Positions 49,733-60,118 are shown, counted from the stretch's first letter. The stretch: 64,000 nt of DNA from Vibrio sp. VB16 (GCF_015594925.2 NZ_CP087590.1:2728001-2792000); one strand, 5' to 3'. Numbers and translations: made by a program. Notes: a model not told the origin generated them from the sequence alone.

Positions 49733-50887
49733 CTAAAGTCCCAATGCGTACTTAAGTACCCTTTCTTTTATTGGCCCTAAATTATTCGCCACTTTCAGCA
49801 CTGTATTTCGAGCGAACTTTAGCGGTACAGCATCGTTGCTGAACACTTTATAGAAAAAATCCATGCCTGATTGCATCAACAAGTTATCTGGTCGTCGTCT
49901 TAGTTCATATTGTTTTAACGTGTCTTTTGAATACCAATCTTGCTTATTTATGATATCCAGCAGCACGGACACGTCTTTAAAACCAAGATTAACCCCCTGC
50001 CCGGCTAGAGGGTTGATTGTATGAGCAGAATCCCCCACAAGAACACAACGGTTTTTAAAGTAACTTTGCGCATGCCGGCGAACTAATGGAAATGCCCCTG
50101 CCTGCAACACCTTAATATTACCAAGCTCAGTCGGAAAGTGAGTTTCAATTTCTTTACGCAGAGCGTCATGTTTCATTGAGATGAGTTGCTTAATTCTTTT
50201 CGGCGAATCGTACCAAACTAAAGAGGCTTGATTACCTTTGAGTGGTAAAAATGAGCGGGGCCCATTAGGAGTAAACCATTGCCAAGTAATATCTTGTTGG
50301 TGCTTCTCCGTCTCGACATTAACAAGCATACAATCCTGACGATAATCCCATGCAGTAATACCGATACCAGCAAGACTTCGAACCTTCGAATTTGCGCCAT
50401 CCGCACCGATCACTAAACTCGCTTTTAATTGTTGACCGGAAGAAAGAGTGACGACATTGCTATCCTCACCAAATTCAATGGAGTGTAAGCTATCTGGACA
50501 AAAAGATTCCAAGTTGGAATATTGCTTAGCTTGTGTCCATAAAGCCAGTTGAACCAATCTATTTTCAACAATATAACCTAATACGTCTAACCCTAACGAA
50601 TCAGCATTAAACTTAGTCCGACACTCAGGATGTTCCCATGTTTCCAAACGACGATAGGGGCAAACTCGCATTGCTGTTACTTGACCCCAAGTATCGAGTG
50701 ATTCAAGCAACGCCACTGATGCTTTGGAAATCGCCGACACACGAATATCCATAGCTTGAGACGTTTCAAATGGTTGCGGTTCAACACCTTCAACGAGTGC
50801 GATTTTTTTACCTTGCTTCACCGCACCTAAGGCAACGGCAGCACCTACCATTCCACCGCCAATAATAACTAAATCGTATCGTTCCAT
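49733..50887 (-). CDS. ubiF: Ubiquinone biosynthesis hydroxylase UbiF
   Basis: This FAD monooxygenase of 384 residues hydroxylates the C6 position of the demethoxyubiquinone ring. It has LVIIGGGMVGAAVALG, the segment MRVCPYRRLETWE, VIGADGANSKVRSLAGIG and the GD motif LVGDSAHTINPLAGQGVN. The ATG at 50887 (MERYDLVIIGGG) is chosen to place the fold at the N-terminus. An ATG nine codons upstream is possible. In E. coli ubiF also lies next to the metT tRNA operon and miaB, so synteny supports the call. Confidence 0.93.
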   Translation of the reverse strand: MERYDLVIIGGGMVGAAVALGAVKQGKKIALVEGVEPQPFETSQAMDIRVSAISKASVALLESLDTWGQVTAMRVCPYRRLETWEHPECRTKFNADSLGLDVLGYIVENRLVQLALWTQAKQYSNLESFCPDSLHSIEFGEDSNVVTLSSGQQLKASLVIGADGANSKVRSLAGIGITAWDYRQDCMLVNVETEKHQQDITWQWFTPNGPRSFLPLKGNQASLVWYDSPKRIKQLISMKHDALRKEIETHFPTELGNIKVLQAGAFPLVRRHAQSYFKNRCVLVGDSAHTINPLAGQGVNLGFKDVSVLLDIINKQDWYSKDTLKQYELRRRPDNLLMQSGMDFFYKVFSNDAVPLKFARNTVLKVANNLGPIKERVLKYALGL

Positions 50888-51140
50888 TTCAGCTACTTCT
50901 TCTCTTCTATACATTCTAAACTCAGTGACTTTTGTATCTTATCCACTGAAACCAGTAAACGACAACGCAGCCAAGTAACCATAGCATTGATAAGGTCTTT
51001 CAATCGATTTTAAAATCATTTATTCAACCTCTGGTCAGGCGGTTTTTAAAGCAGTACAATACTCGGCTTGCCACCTTTTGGCACGAAAAATATGAGCACT
51101 ATGCTCACTAAATTGAACACTGAAAACGAGCGAATGTGAA

Positions 51141-52565
51141 ATGAGTAAGAAACTGCTAATTAAAACTTGGGGTTGCCAGATGAACGAATATGATTCGTCT
51201 AAAATGGCCGATCTGCTTAATGCCGCCAACGGTTATGAGCTAACCGACATTCCAGAAGAGGCAGATGTCTTACTTCTAAATACCTGCTCTATTCGCGAAA
51301 AAGCGCAAGAGAAAGTATTTCATCAGCTTGGCCGTTGGAAAACTCTCAAAGATAAAAAAGAGGGAGTTGTGATAGGTGTTGGGGGTTGCGTTGCCACTCA
51401 AGAAGGCAAGCATATTCGCGAACGTGCGCCGTTTGTAGACGTGATTTTTGGCCCGCAAACTCTGCATCGTCTTCCTGCGATGATCAAAGCATCACAAAGT
51501 GACCATGTCCCAGTCATGGATATCTCTTTCCCTGAAATCGAAAAATTCGATAACCTGCCAGAACCGCGCGCTGATGGTGCAACGGCATTTGTTTCTATTA
51601 TGGAAGGCTGCTCTAAGTACTGCACATACTGTGTTGTGCCTTATACGCGTGGAGAGGAAGTAAGCCGTCCAATGGATGACGTTCTCTATGAAGTTGCACA
51701 ACTAGCAGAACAAGGCGTAAGAGAAGTCAACTTACTCGGTCAAAACGTCAATGCGTTCCGAGGTCCAACTCATGACGGTGATATCTGTTCTTTTGCAGAT
51801 TTACTGCGCCTTGTTGCTTCAATCGACGGTATCGACCGTCTGCGTTTTACTACCAGCCACCCGCTAGAATTTACCGACGATATCATTGCCGTTTACGAAG
51901 ATACCCCTGAATTGGTCAGTTTTTTACACCTCCCCGTTCAAAGCGGCTCCGATCGTATTCTTACCATGATGAAGCGGCCTCACACGGCTATTGAATATAA
52001 ATCCATCATTCGAAAACTACGTAAAGCACGTCCGGGCATCCAAATCAGCTCGGATTTTATCGTTGGTTTTCCGGGAGAAAGCGATATCGATTTTAAGGAC
52101 ACAATGAAACTTATCAAAGATGTCGATTTTGATATGAGCTTCAGCTTTGTATTCTCCCCTCGCCCTGGCACACCTGCCGCTGATTACCCTTGTGATTTAC
52201 CAGAACAAGAGAAAAAAGACCGTCTGTTCGAATTGCAACAACAGATAAATAGCCAAGCGATGCGTTATTCTCGCCAAATGCTGAACACGGAACAACGTGT
52301 TCTCGTTGAAGGACCGTCGAAGAAAAACTTGATGGAATTACGTGCACGTACTGAAAATAATCGTGTAGTCAATTTTGAAGGTTCCGCTGATCTTATCGGC
52401 CAGTTTGTTGATGTAAATATTACCGATGTATTCTCTAACTCACTTCGTGGTGATCTAGTACGTACAGAACAAGATATGAATTTACGTATAGCAACCACGC
52501 CGACTGATATGATGTTAAAATCACGTAAAGAAGACGAGTTAGGTGTTGCAACATTTACACCTTAA
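51141..52565 (+). CDS. miaB: tRNA-2-methylthio-N6-dimethylallyladenosine synthase MiaB
   Basis: This 474-residue radical-SAM methylthiotransferase acts on A37 of tRNAs. Cluster ligands are C12, C49 and C83 for the auxiliary cluster and C157, C161 and C164 (CSKYCTYCVVPYTRG) for the SAM cluster. A C-terminal TRAM domain follows. It is divergent from ubiF. Confidence 0.97.
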   Translation: MSKKLLIKTWGCQMNEYDSSKMADLLNAANGYELTDIPEEADVLLLNTCSIREKAQEKVFHQLGRWKTLKDKKEGVVIGVGGCVATQEGKHIRERAPFVDVIFGPQTLHRLPAMIKASQSDHVPVMDISFPEIEKFDNLPEPRADGATAFVSIMEGCSKYCTYCVVPYTRGEEVSRPMDDVLYEVAQLAEQGVREVNLLGQNVNAFRGPTHDGDICSFADLLRLVASIDGIDRLRFTTSHPLEFTDDIIAVYEDTPELVSFLHLPVQSGSDRILTMMKRPHTAIEYKSIIRKLRKARPGIQISSDFIVGFPGESDIDFKDTMKLIKDVDFDMSFSFVFSPRPGTPAADYPCDLPEQEKKDRLFELQQQINSQAMRYSRQMLNTEQRVLVEGPSKKNLMELRARTENNRVVNFEGSADLIGQFVDVNITDVFSNSLRGDLVRTEQDMNLRIATTPTDMMLKSRKEDELGVATFTP

Positions 52566-52585
52566 GCTATCTTAAAAGTAAGCCA

Positions 52586-52607
52586 GAGCCCGATCGACAT
52601 CGGGCTC
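52586..52607. other. Stable hairpin between miaB and ybeZ
   Basis: GAGCCCGAT-CGAC-ATCGGGCTC is a perfect 9-bp stem without a T tract. It may slow decay of miaB mRNA or act as a weak terminator. Confidence 0.7.
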
Positions 52608-52657
52608 CTAGCTAGCTCTCCTGCTGGCGAAGTAAAAGGCAACAATGAGAGGCAAAA

Positions 52658-53725
52658 TTGAGCAATAAAATATTGACGCTAGAGATAGATCTAGAACCTT
52701 CCGACAATCACCGTCTGTCCAGCCTTTGTGGCCCATTCGATGACAATATCAAACACCTAGAACGTAGACTTGGCGTCGAAATAAACCATCGTGGTAACGC
52801 ATTCTCAATTGTTGGTAAATCACATATCGCCGCAGCAACACTCGACATCATTAGAACAGTTTATGTTAATACAGCGCCAATAAGAGGCAACATACCAGAT
52901 ATAGAACCAGAGCAGATCCATCTAGCAATTAAAGAATCTGGTGTCCTTGAACAAACGGCTGAAGCCACTATTGAACATGGCAAAGAAGTCTTTATTAAAA
53001 CAAAAAAAGGCGTCATTAAGCCCCGAACACCCAACCAAGCTCAATACCTAGTTAATATCGTCACGCACGATATAACCTACGGCATTGGCCCTGCTGGTAC
53101 CGGCAAAACCTACTTAGCCGTTGCAGCAGCAGTTGATGCACTGGAAAGACAAGAAGTCCGTCGCATTCTATTAACTCGCCCAGCGGTAGAAGCGGGTGAA
53201 AAACTTGGATTTTTACCTGGCGATTTAAGCCAAAAAGTCGACCCATACCTGCGCCCTCTTTATGACGCACTATTTGAAATGCTTGGCTTTGAACGTGTTG
53301 AAAAACTTATCGAGCGAAACGTGATAGAGGTTGCTCCACTAGCATATATGCGTGGAAGAACCCTTAACGATGCATTTATCATTCTTGATGAAAGCCAGAA
53401 TACCACCGTAGAACAGATGAAGATGTTCTTGACTCGTATTGGTTTTAACTCCCGTGCAGTGATTACCGGAGACGTGACACAGATTGACTTACCCCGTGGA
53501 GCTAAATCCGGTTTGCGTCATGCTGTAGAAGTTCTCTCCGAGGTCGATGAAATAAGCTTCAATTTTTTCATTGCAGATGATGTCGTTAGACATCCAGTAG
53601 TCGCTCGGATAGTTAACGCATATGAAAAATGGGAAACCAAAGATCAAAAAGAACGAAATGAGATTGAAAAGCGCAGAAATGAAGAGCGCGATGCACGTCT
53701 TTTAGAAGCTCAAAAGACAAACTAA
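52658..53725 (+). CDS. ybeZ: PhoH-family ATPase YbeZ
   Basis: This 355-residue PhoH-like ATPase has the Walker A motif GIGPAGTGKTYLAVA and the Walker B-like AFIILDESQNTT. It begins with TTG at 52658 (TTG-AGC-AAT-AAA), preceded by GAGAGG. No ATG is available before the conserved N-terminus, so an unusual start is likely. It is the first gene of ybeZ-ybeY-ybeX-lnt, linked to RNA maturation. Confidence 0.92.
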   Translation: MSNKILTLEIDLEPSDNHRLSSLCGPFDDNIKHLERRLGVEINHRGNAFSIVGKSHIAAATLDIIRTVYVNTAPIRGNIPDIEPEQIHLAIKESGVLEQTAEATIEHGKEVFIKTKKGVIKPRTPNQAQYLVNIVTHDITYGIGPAGTGKTYLAVAAAVDALERQEVRRILLTRPAVEAGEKLGFLPGDLSQKVDPYLRPLYDALFEMLGFERVEKLIERNVIEVAPLAYMRGRTLNDAFIILDESQNTTVEQMKMFLTRIGFNSRAVITGDVTQIDLPRGAKSGLRHAVEVLSEVDEISFNFFIADDVVRHPVVARIVNAYEKWETKDQKERNEIEKRRNEERDARLLEAQKTN

Positions 53726-53742
53726 TAAGCCAAGGGCACATA

Positions 53743-54204
53743 ATGACAATTGAATTGGATCTACAGATCGCGGTAACTAACAATATTGATCTGCCAAGTG
53801 AGAATGACTTTCATACATGGCTATCCGAAACCATTCGTCTTTTTCAGCCACAAGCAGAAGTCACTATCCGCCTAGTTGACGAAAAAGAAAGTCAGCAGTT
53901 GAATAGCGAGTACAGAGGAATGGATAAACCCACCAATGTACTCTCATTTCCTTTCGAGGCACCGCCAGAAATTGAAATTGACCTACTAGGCGATCTCATT
54001 ATCTGTAAACAGGTCGTAGAAAAAGAAGCACAAGAACAGAATAAACCGCTTTCTGCACATTGGGCGCATATGGTTGTACATGGTGCACTTCATCTGCTAG
54101 GTTATGATCATATCGATGATGATGAAGCGGAAGAGATGGAATCTCTCGAAACGGAAATCATGCAAAATATGGGATTCGATGACCCTTATATCGATGAGAA
54201 GTGA
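53743..54204 (+). CDS. ybeY: Endoribonuclease YbeY
   Basis: This 153-residue metal-dependent RNase is needed for 16S rRNA 3' end maturation and ribosome quality control. The zinc motif H113, H117 and H123 is in VVHGALHLLGYDHIDDDE. It is 17 bases after ybeZ. Confidence 0.96.
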   Translation: MTIELDLQIAVTNNIDLPSENDFHTWLSETIRLFQPQAEVTIRLVDEKESQQLNSEYRGMDKPTNVLSFPFEAPPEIEIDLLGDLIICKQVVEKEAQEQNKPLSAHWAHMVVHGALHLLGYDHIDDDEAEEMESLETEIMQNMGFDDPYIDEK

Positions 54205-54242
54205 GCTATCACACATCTGATAGCGTTAACATATGAGAAACC

Positions 54243-55136
54243 ATGAACGACGAAAACTCTCCCAATTCCGAAGGGAATAATGGGAAATCAGAAGGTCCGA
54301 GTAGAAAGTCCTTCTTTGAACGCCTAGGACAGATATTTCAGGGTGAACCAAAAGATCGCCAGGAACTTGTAGATGTAATACGAGATTCAGAAATTAATGA
54401 CCTTATCGACCATGACACTCGAGATATGTTAGAGGGTGTGATGGAAATTGCAGAGATGCGTGTACGAGATATTATGATACCGCGCTCTCAAATGGTCACT
54501 GCTGAAAAAGAACATAATCTTGATGAGCTAGTCACCCTAATTACAGAAGCAACGCATTCTCGTTATCCTGTGATCAGCGAAGACAAAGACCATGTCGAAG
54601 GCATTCTATTAGCGAAGGACTTACTTAAATATTTAGGCTCTGGAAGTGAAGAGTTTGACATCAATAAAGTGATACGTCAGGCCGTCGTTGTGCCGGAAAG
54701 CAAGCGCGTTGATCGATTATTAAAAGAGTTCCGAGAGGAACGTTATCACATGGCAATAGTCGTAGATGAATTTGGTGGAGTATCAGGGTTAGTCACAATC
54801 GAAGATATTTTGGAAGAGATCGTAGGTGAGATAGAAGACGAGTTTGACGACGAAGAAGAAGAAGATATCCGTCAACTCAGTAAACATACGTTTTCGGTTA
54901 AAGCATTGACTACAATTGACGATTTTAATGACAGATTCGGTACCAAGTTCAGTGATGATGAAATAGATACCATCGGCGGTATGGTAATGACGAGTTTCGG
55001 GCACTTACCATCCCGTGGTGAAACGGTAGAGATTGGTCATTATAACTTTAAAGTTGCCGCGGCGGATAATCGAAGGGTAATACAATTACAAGTCACCATT
55101 CCGGAAGAGGATGCCTCTTCCAATACTGAAGAGTAA
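54243..55136 (+). CDS. ybeX: CorC/YbeX family CBS-domain protein
   Basis: This 297-residue cytosolic protein has two CBS domains (about 75-195: RDIMIPRSQMVT, HSRYPVISED and VVDEFGGVSGLVTIEDILEE). A C-terminal CorC_HlyC domain ends it (DEIDTIGGMVMTSFGHLPSRG). It has been linked to magnesium/cobalt efflux (CorC) and ribosome homeostasis. It is followed by lnt 22 bases later. Confidence 0.94.
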   Translation: MNDENSPNSEGNNGKSEGPSRKSFFERLGQIFQGEPKDRQELVDVIRDSEINDLIDHDTRDMLEGVMEIAEMRVRDIMIPRSQMVTAEKEHNLDELVTLITEATHSRYPVISEDKDHVEGILLAKDLLKYLGSGSEEFDINKVIRQAVVVPESKRVDRLLKEFREERYHMAIVVDEFGGVSGLVTIEDILEEIVGEIEDEFDDEEEEDIRQLSKHTFSVKALTTIDDFNDRFGTKFSDDEIDTIGGMVMTSFGHLPSRGETVEIGHYNFKVAAADNRRVIQLQVTIPEEDASSNTEE

Positions 55137-55158
55137 AATTACTCACTTATAAGATTAG

Positions 55159-56679
55159 ATGATGACAAAAAAATATCATCGCCTATTGCGGCCTATCTTG
55201 GCCGCTTTTGTTGGCGCTTCCACCACTCTTGCATTTGCCCCCTATCAAATATGGCCGATGGCATTTATCAGCCCTATTATTTTTATTCTACTCATTCACA
55301 ACAAGACGTGGAAAGCGGCTGCATTTTCTGGCTTTATGTTTGGTATTGGTCAGTTTTCGGTCGGTATTAGCTGGGTACATATCAGTATTGACACCTTTGG
55401 TGGCATGCCTAAACTCGCCAGTCTTTTTTTAATGATTCTATTGGTTTCGTACCTATCAATTTATCCGGCATTATTCGCAGGGCTTACAAATCGATTCTTC
55501 CTTGAAAACAATAAAACACGTTACTTACTAGCAATTCCATCTTTGTGGCTATTAACTGATTTGGCCCGAGGTTGGGTAATGACTGGATTCCCATGGCTTT
55601 TACTGGGCTACAGTCAGCTTGAATCGCCTCTTTCCGGCTTAGCGCCAATCGGTGGTGTCCAACTCATAACATTAGCGATAATGTTGAGCTCTAGCGGTAT
55701 AGTTTGGGTGCTAGTAAAGCGTAAACCGATCGGTCTCGTCCTTCCTTTAATTATATTTTTAAGCGCCTACGGCCTTAAACTAGTTGATTGGGTCGTTCCA
55801 GATGAATCTACTCGTACTTCATTTGCTCTAATTCAAGGTAATGTTTCTCAAGAAAAAAAATGGTTACCGAGTGAACGTTGGCCAACCTTAATGAAATTTT
55901 TGGACCTAAGCCGAGTCAATTGGGACGCTGATATTGTCATTTGGCCTGAAGCGGCTATACCTGCTTTGGAAAAGGAACTACCCAGTTTTCTACTTAATGT
56001 TGATAAAGCGGCCCGAATGAATGAAACCGCCCTCATTACCGGTGTCGTAACACAAAATTCGTCCGGAAATTATCATAACAGCGTAGTAACCTTAGGTGAC
56101 ACACCGTCAGGTGAATACAATTACGATACCCAACCTAGATACAATAAACACCACTTGCTTCCATTTGGAGAGTTTGTACCATTCGCAGACATACTCCGCC
56201 CTATAGCGCCATTATTCAATCTGCCCATGTCTTCATTTAACCGTGGTGATTTAGTACAAAACAACATCGTGGGCAAAGGCCGATATTTTGCCACTGCACT
56301 CTGTTACGAAATCATTTTTGGAGAACAGGTTAGAAAAAACATCAATCAAAACACAAACTTCATTTTGACCTTGTCTAACGATGCGTGGTTTGGGGATTCA
56401 ATAGGGCCCCTTCAACACATGGAGATCGCTCAGATGAGGGCATTAGAAACCGGTAAGCCTGTTATTCGTGCAACCAACAATGGCGTAACGGCCATTACCG
56501 ATTACAAGGGAAAAATCATCGCACAGATCCCGCAATTTGAAACGGCGGTGTTAAGAGCAGAAGTGACATCAAGCAAAGGAAGCACCCCCTTCCTCACCTT
56601 AGGTTCATGGCCTATGGTCATGTTTTTAATCATGTCCTTAGTAATCTCGTTATCTAAATTCGCATTGACCCGAAAATAA
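55159..56679 (+). CDS. lnt: Apolipoprotein N-acyltransferase Lnt
   Basis: This 506-residue inner-membrane enzyme adds the third acyl chain to lipoproteins. Several N-terminal helices precede a nitrilase-like periplasmic domain whose triad is E264 (IWPEAAIP), K330 (YNKHHLLPFGEF) and C382 (ALCYEIIFG), close to E. coli E267, K335 and C387. Confidence 0.96.
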   Translation: MMTKKYHRLLRPILAAFVGASTTLAFAPYQIWPMAFISPIIFILLIHNKTWKAAAFSGFMFGIGQFSVGISWVHISIDTFGGMPKLASLFLMILLVSYLSIYPALFAGLTNRFFLENNKTRYLLAIPSLWLLTDLARGWVMTGFPWLLLGYSQLESPLSGLAPIGGVQLITLAIMLSSSGIVWVLVKRKPIGLVLPLIIFLSAYGLKLVDWVVPDESTRTSFALIQGNVSQEKKWLPSERWPTLMKFLDLSRVNWDADIVIWPEAAIPALEKELPSFLLNVDKAARMNETALITGVVTQNSSGNYHNSVVTLGDTPSGEYNYDTQPRYNKHHLLPFGEFVPFADILRPIAPLFNLPMSSFNRGDLVQNNIVGKGRYFATALCYEIIFGEQVRKNINQNTNFILTLSNDAWFGDSIGPLQHMEIAQMRALETGKPVIRATNNGVTAITDYKGKIIAQIPQFETAVLRAEVTSSKGSTPFLTLGSWPMVMFLIMSLVISLSKFALTRK

Positions 56680-56719
56680 AATCAATAATGAGACTTCTTT
56701 CAAAGCCGATATTGATTTC

Positions 56720-56755
56720 AAAGAAGAGAGCCTCACCATTGAGGACCTCTTCTTT
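56720..56755. terminator. Terminator between lnt and ybeL
   Basis: AAAGAAGAG-AG-CCTCA-CCAT-TGAGG-AC-CTCTTCTTT is a long stem with one internal loop, followed by a T-rich tail (ACGTTTTATTTTT). It lies between convergent genes. Confidence 0.88.
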
Positions 56756-56795
56756 ACGTTTTATTTTTACACAATGATACTTAATTGAATCAGTA

Positions 56796-57266
56796 CTACG
56801 GTTTCAAAGAAACTCGAGTAAACGCCTGTCCACCGCACTTACTGCATGAATGGACGGTTGTAGGGTGAATATATCGCGTTTTTTGGCCACACTTCTCACA
56901 AATCAAATGACCCAGGCCAATCACATCACCAACTTGGTAGACGCCTTGATGCTCCAAATCTTCAAATAACTCCACCCACTCTACTTTAGTACGATCGGTA
57001 ATATCGAGTAGAGCTTGCCATATTGAATCGGCAACCATGATGGAGAATGGGCTTTCTTTGCTTTCTTGATAATTATCTGCAAACTCTTTCAAATCTGATT
57101 TAACATAGGCCGAAACAAGAGCGATTTCGTCCTTAGTCATATCACTCGCTGCGTGAGCTACCTCTCCAGAGGTTTCTAGTGCCTTTTTAAGTTCCTCTGG
57201 GCTCTGCTTCAGTGCTTCAACTACCTCTTCGAACTTCTCTTCATAACCTAGTTTGCGCTTTGGCAT
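56796..57266 (-). CDS. ybeL: Zinc-ribbon protein YbeL
   Basis: This 156-residue protein of the DUF1451/YbeL family has a helical N-terminal part (EEKFEEVVEALKQSPEELKK) and a C-terminal zinc ribbon with CEKCG and CSKCG pairs. The E. coli homologue also lies near leuS. Function is unknown. It is divergent from leuS. Confidence 0.92.
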   Translation of the reverse strand: MPKRKLGYEEKFEEVVEALKQSPEELKKALETSGEVAHAASDMTKDEIALVSAYVKSDLKEFADNYQESKESPFSIMVADSIWQALLDITDRTKVEWVELFEDLEHQGVYQVGDVIGLGHLICEKCGQKTRYIHPTTVHSCSKCGGQAFTRVSLKP

Positions 57267-57413
57267 GGAGTACCTCCGTTATATTCCGTCGAGTTCGTAC
57301 AATCTTATCTTTATTGTAGCTTGTTGTACGTGCTTGCTTTAGGTATTCTATGCCGATCAATACAAATCTGATCGAACCGATCTCACATATTCCAAGATAA
57401 CCGGATTTCATAG

Positions 57414-59987
57414 ATGCAAGAGCAATATAACCCGCAAGAGATTGAACAAAAAGTTCAAAAGCACTGGGATGACAATAAAACATTCGTCGTAACCGAAGAC
57501 CCAAGTAAAGAAAAATTTTACTGTCTCTCCATGTTCCCTTATCCAAGTGGCCGACTCCACATGGGTCACGTGCGTAACTACACTATCGGTGATGTAGTCT
57601 CTCGTTTCCAGCGTCTACAAGGTAAAAACGTTATGCAGCCTATTGGCTGGGATGCGTTTGGTTTGCCTGCAGAAAATGCCGCAGTAAAAAATAAAACGGC
57701 ACCCGCGCCTTGGACATATGAAAACATCGAATACATGAAAAACCAGCTTAAATTGCTCGGTTTTGGCTACGATTGGAAGCGCGAGTTCGCTACCTGCACG
57801 CCTGAGTACTACCGCTGGGAACAAGAATTTTTCACTCAGCTATACAACAAAGACTTAGTTTATAAAAAAACCTCTTCCGTTAACTGGTGCCCTAACGACC
57901 AAACCGTTCTTGCTAATGAGCAGGTAGAAGACGGATGTTGTTGGCGCTGTGACACCCCAGTAGAACAAAAAGAGATCCCGCAGTGGTTTATTAAAATCAC
58001 GTCATACGCTCAGGAGCTTCTTGACGAATTAGACAACTTAGACGGTTGGCCTGAAAAAGTTAAGACCATGCAGCGTAACTGGATTGGTCGTTCTGAAGGT
58101 GTAGAGCTCACATTTGAAGTTAGCAACCAGGCCGACTTAGAGGTCTATACAACTCGCCCAGACACCTTAATGGGTGTAACTTATGTCGCCGTCGCCGCTG
58201 GTCACCCTCTGGCGACACTCGCAGGTCAAAACAATGCTCCACTTGCCCAGTTCATCGATGAATGTAAAAACAACAAAGTCGCCGAAGCTGAACTCGCAAC
58301 GATGGAGAAAAAAGGAATGGACACTGGCCTCAAGGCTGTCCATCCCCTTAATGGCCGAGAAGTACCCATCTATGTCGCCAACTTTGTACTGATGGATTAT
58401 GGTACTGGTGCAGTAATGGCCGTACCAGCGCACGACCAACGTGACTACGAATTTGCAACCAAATATGGCCTAGACATTGCACCAGTGATCAAACCAGAAG
58501 ATGGTAGTGTGCTCGATGTTTCTGAAATGGCCTACACCGAAAAAGGCGTGCTATTCAATTCTGGCGAATTCGATGGTCTCGCATTTAAAGACGCTTTTGA
58601 CACGATTGCAGCAAAGCTAGAATCTGAGAATAAAGGCAAGAAAACCGTCAATTTCCGCCTTCGTGATTGGGGTGTATCCCGTCAACGCTATTGGGGTGCA
58701 CCCATCCCAATGGTCACGACACAAGATGGTATAGTTCATCCTGTGCCAGCGGATCAACTACCAGTTATCCTACCAGAAGATGTGGTGATGGATGGCGTAA
58801 CTAGCCCGATTAAAGCAGACAAAGCGTGGGCAGAAACGACCTTTAATGGTGAACCAGCTCTACGTGAAACGGACACATTCGACACCTTTATGGAGTCATC
58901 ATGGTATTACGCGCGCTACTGTTCACCACACGCGGATGAAATGCTTGATTCCGATGCGGCTAATTACTGGTTACCCGTTGACCAATATGTCGGCGGCATT
59001 GAACACGCATGTATGCACCTGCTCTATTCTCGCTTCTTCCATAAACTGCTTCGTGATGCAGGAATGGTTAAGAGCGACGAACCGTTTAAGAAACTACTTT
59101 GCCAAGGTATGGTGCTTGCAGATGCTTATCACTACACCACGGATAAAGGAACAAAAGTCTGGGTTTCTCCAACAGACGTTACTATTGAGCGTGATGAGAA
59201 AGGTCGTATTGTTCAGGCAGTAGATATGGATGGTAACGAGGTTGTTCATACTGGCATGACGAAAATGTCTAAGTCCAAGAACAACGGTATCGATCCCCAA
59301 GAGATGGTGGATAAATATGGCGCAGATACAGTGCGTTTATTTATGATGTTCGCCTCTCCTGCCGATATGACCTTAGAATGGCAAGAGTCTGGTGTTGAAG
59401 GTGCAAACCGTTTCCTTAAACGTGTTTGGAAACTGGTTAACGAACACACATCAAAAGGGGCTACCGAAGCGTTAGATAGCTCTGCATTGAGTGGCGATCA
59501 AAAGGCGTTACGTCGTGATGTACATAAAACCATTGCCAAAGTAACGGATGATATTGAACGTCGTCAAACATACAATACCGCGATTGCCGCCATCATGGAA
59601 TTGATGAACAAATTAACAAAAGCACCTCAAGACACGCAGCAAGACAGAGCCATTCTTGATGAGGCCTTAAAAGCGGTTGTTTGTATGTTGTACCCTATTA
59701 CACCGCATATCTCTTATGAGCTATGGGAAATATTGGGTGAATCAGCAATAGACACGGCCATCTGGCCAACAGCTGATGATAAAGCGATGGTAGAAGACGA
59801 AAAACTTATTGTTGTACAGGTCAATGGTAAACTTAGAGCAAAACTTACCGTTGCTGCTGACGCAACCAAAGAATACGTTGAAAGCCTTGGATTAAATGAC
59901 GTGAATGTAACTAAATTCACTGATGGTAAAACCATTCGTAAGGTTATCTATGTACCGGGTAAACTACTTAATATTGTTGCGAACTAA
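57414..59987 (+). CDS. leuS: Leucyl-tRNA synthetase LeuS
   Basis: This 857-residue class I synthetase has the HIGH-type motif GRLHMGHVRNYTIGD, the CP1 editing domain (TTRPDTLMGVTYVAVA) and the KMSKS loop TKMSKSKNNGIDP. The length is the usual one. It heads the leuS-lptE-holA-rsfS-rlmH-mrdA neighbourhood. Seven tRNA-Leu(TAG) substrate genes lie 8 to 10 kb upstream. Confidence 0.97.
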   Translation: MQEQYNPQEIEQKVQKHWDDNKTFVVTEDPSKEKFYCLSMFPYPSGRLHMGHVRNYTIGDVVSRFQRLQGKNVMQPIGWDAFGLPAENAAVKNKTAPAPWTYENIEYMKNQLKLLGFGYDWKREFATCTPEYYRWEQEFFTQLYNKDLVYKKTSSVNWCPNDQTVLANEQVEDGCCWRCDTPVEQKEIPQWFIKITSYAQELLDELDNLDGWPEKVKTMQRNWIGRSEGVELTFEVSNQADLEVYTTRPDTLMGVTYVAVAAGHPLATLAGQNNAPLAQFIDECKNNKVAEAELATMEKKGMDTGLKAVHPLNGREVPIYVANFVLMDYGTGAVMAVPAHDQRDYEFATKYGLDIAPVIKPEDGSVLDVSEMAYTEKGVLFNSGEFDGLAFKDAFDTIAAKLESENKGKKTVNFRLRDWGVSRQRYWGAPIPMVTTQDGIVHPVPADQLPVILPEDVVMDGVTSPIKADKAWAETTFNGEPALRETDTFDTFMESSWYYARYCSPHADEMLDSDAANYWLPVDQYVGGIEHACMHLLYSRFFHKLLRDAGMVKSDEPFKKLLCQGMVLADAYHYTTDKGTKVWVSPTDVTIERDEKGRIVQAVDMDGNEVVHTGMTKMSKSKNNGIDPQEMVDKYGADTVRLFMMFASPADMTLEWQESGVEGANRFLKRVWKLVNEHTSKGATEALDSSALSGDQKALRRDVHKTIAKVTDDIERRQTYNTAIAAIMELMNKLTKAPQDTQQDRAILDEALKAVVCMLYPITPHISYELWEILGESAIDTAIWPTADDKAMVEDEKLIVVQVNGKLRAKLTVAADATKEYVESLGLNDVNVTKFTDGKTIRKVIYVPGKLLNIVAN

Positions 59988-60022
59988 TTCGTTCGAGAAC
60001 TTAATTAAGGTTTAGCGGTCAA

Positions 60023-60050
60023 TAAACAGGATGTGCATTCATCCTGTTTA
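60023..60050 (+). terminator. Hairpin after leuS
   Basis: TAAACAGGAT-N8-ATCCTGTTTA is a perfect 10-bp stem. The T-rich but interrupted tail makes it a moderate terminator. Confidence 0.65.
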
Positions 60051-60101
60051 TATTTATCTAATCGGAATTAGAACACTAGATTCTTATTAGATAAATATAA
60101 A
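60047..60101. repeat. 16-bp perfect inverted repeat between leuS and lptE
   Basis: TTTATATTTATCTAAT and its exact complement ATTAGATAAATATAAA are separated by 23 bases that themselves contain GAAT/ATTC. It overlaps the previous hairpin by four bases, so the two structures are mutually exclusive. Confidence 0.8.
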
Positions 60102-60118
60102 AAGCAGAGAGTATTTTT

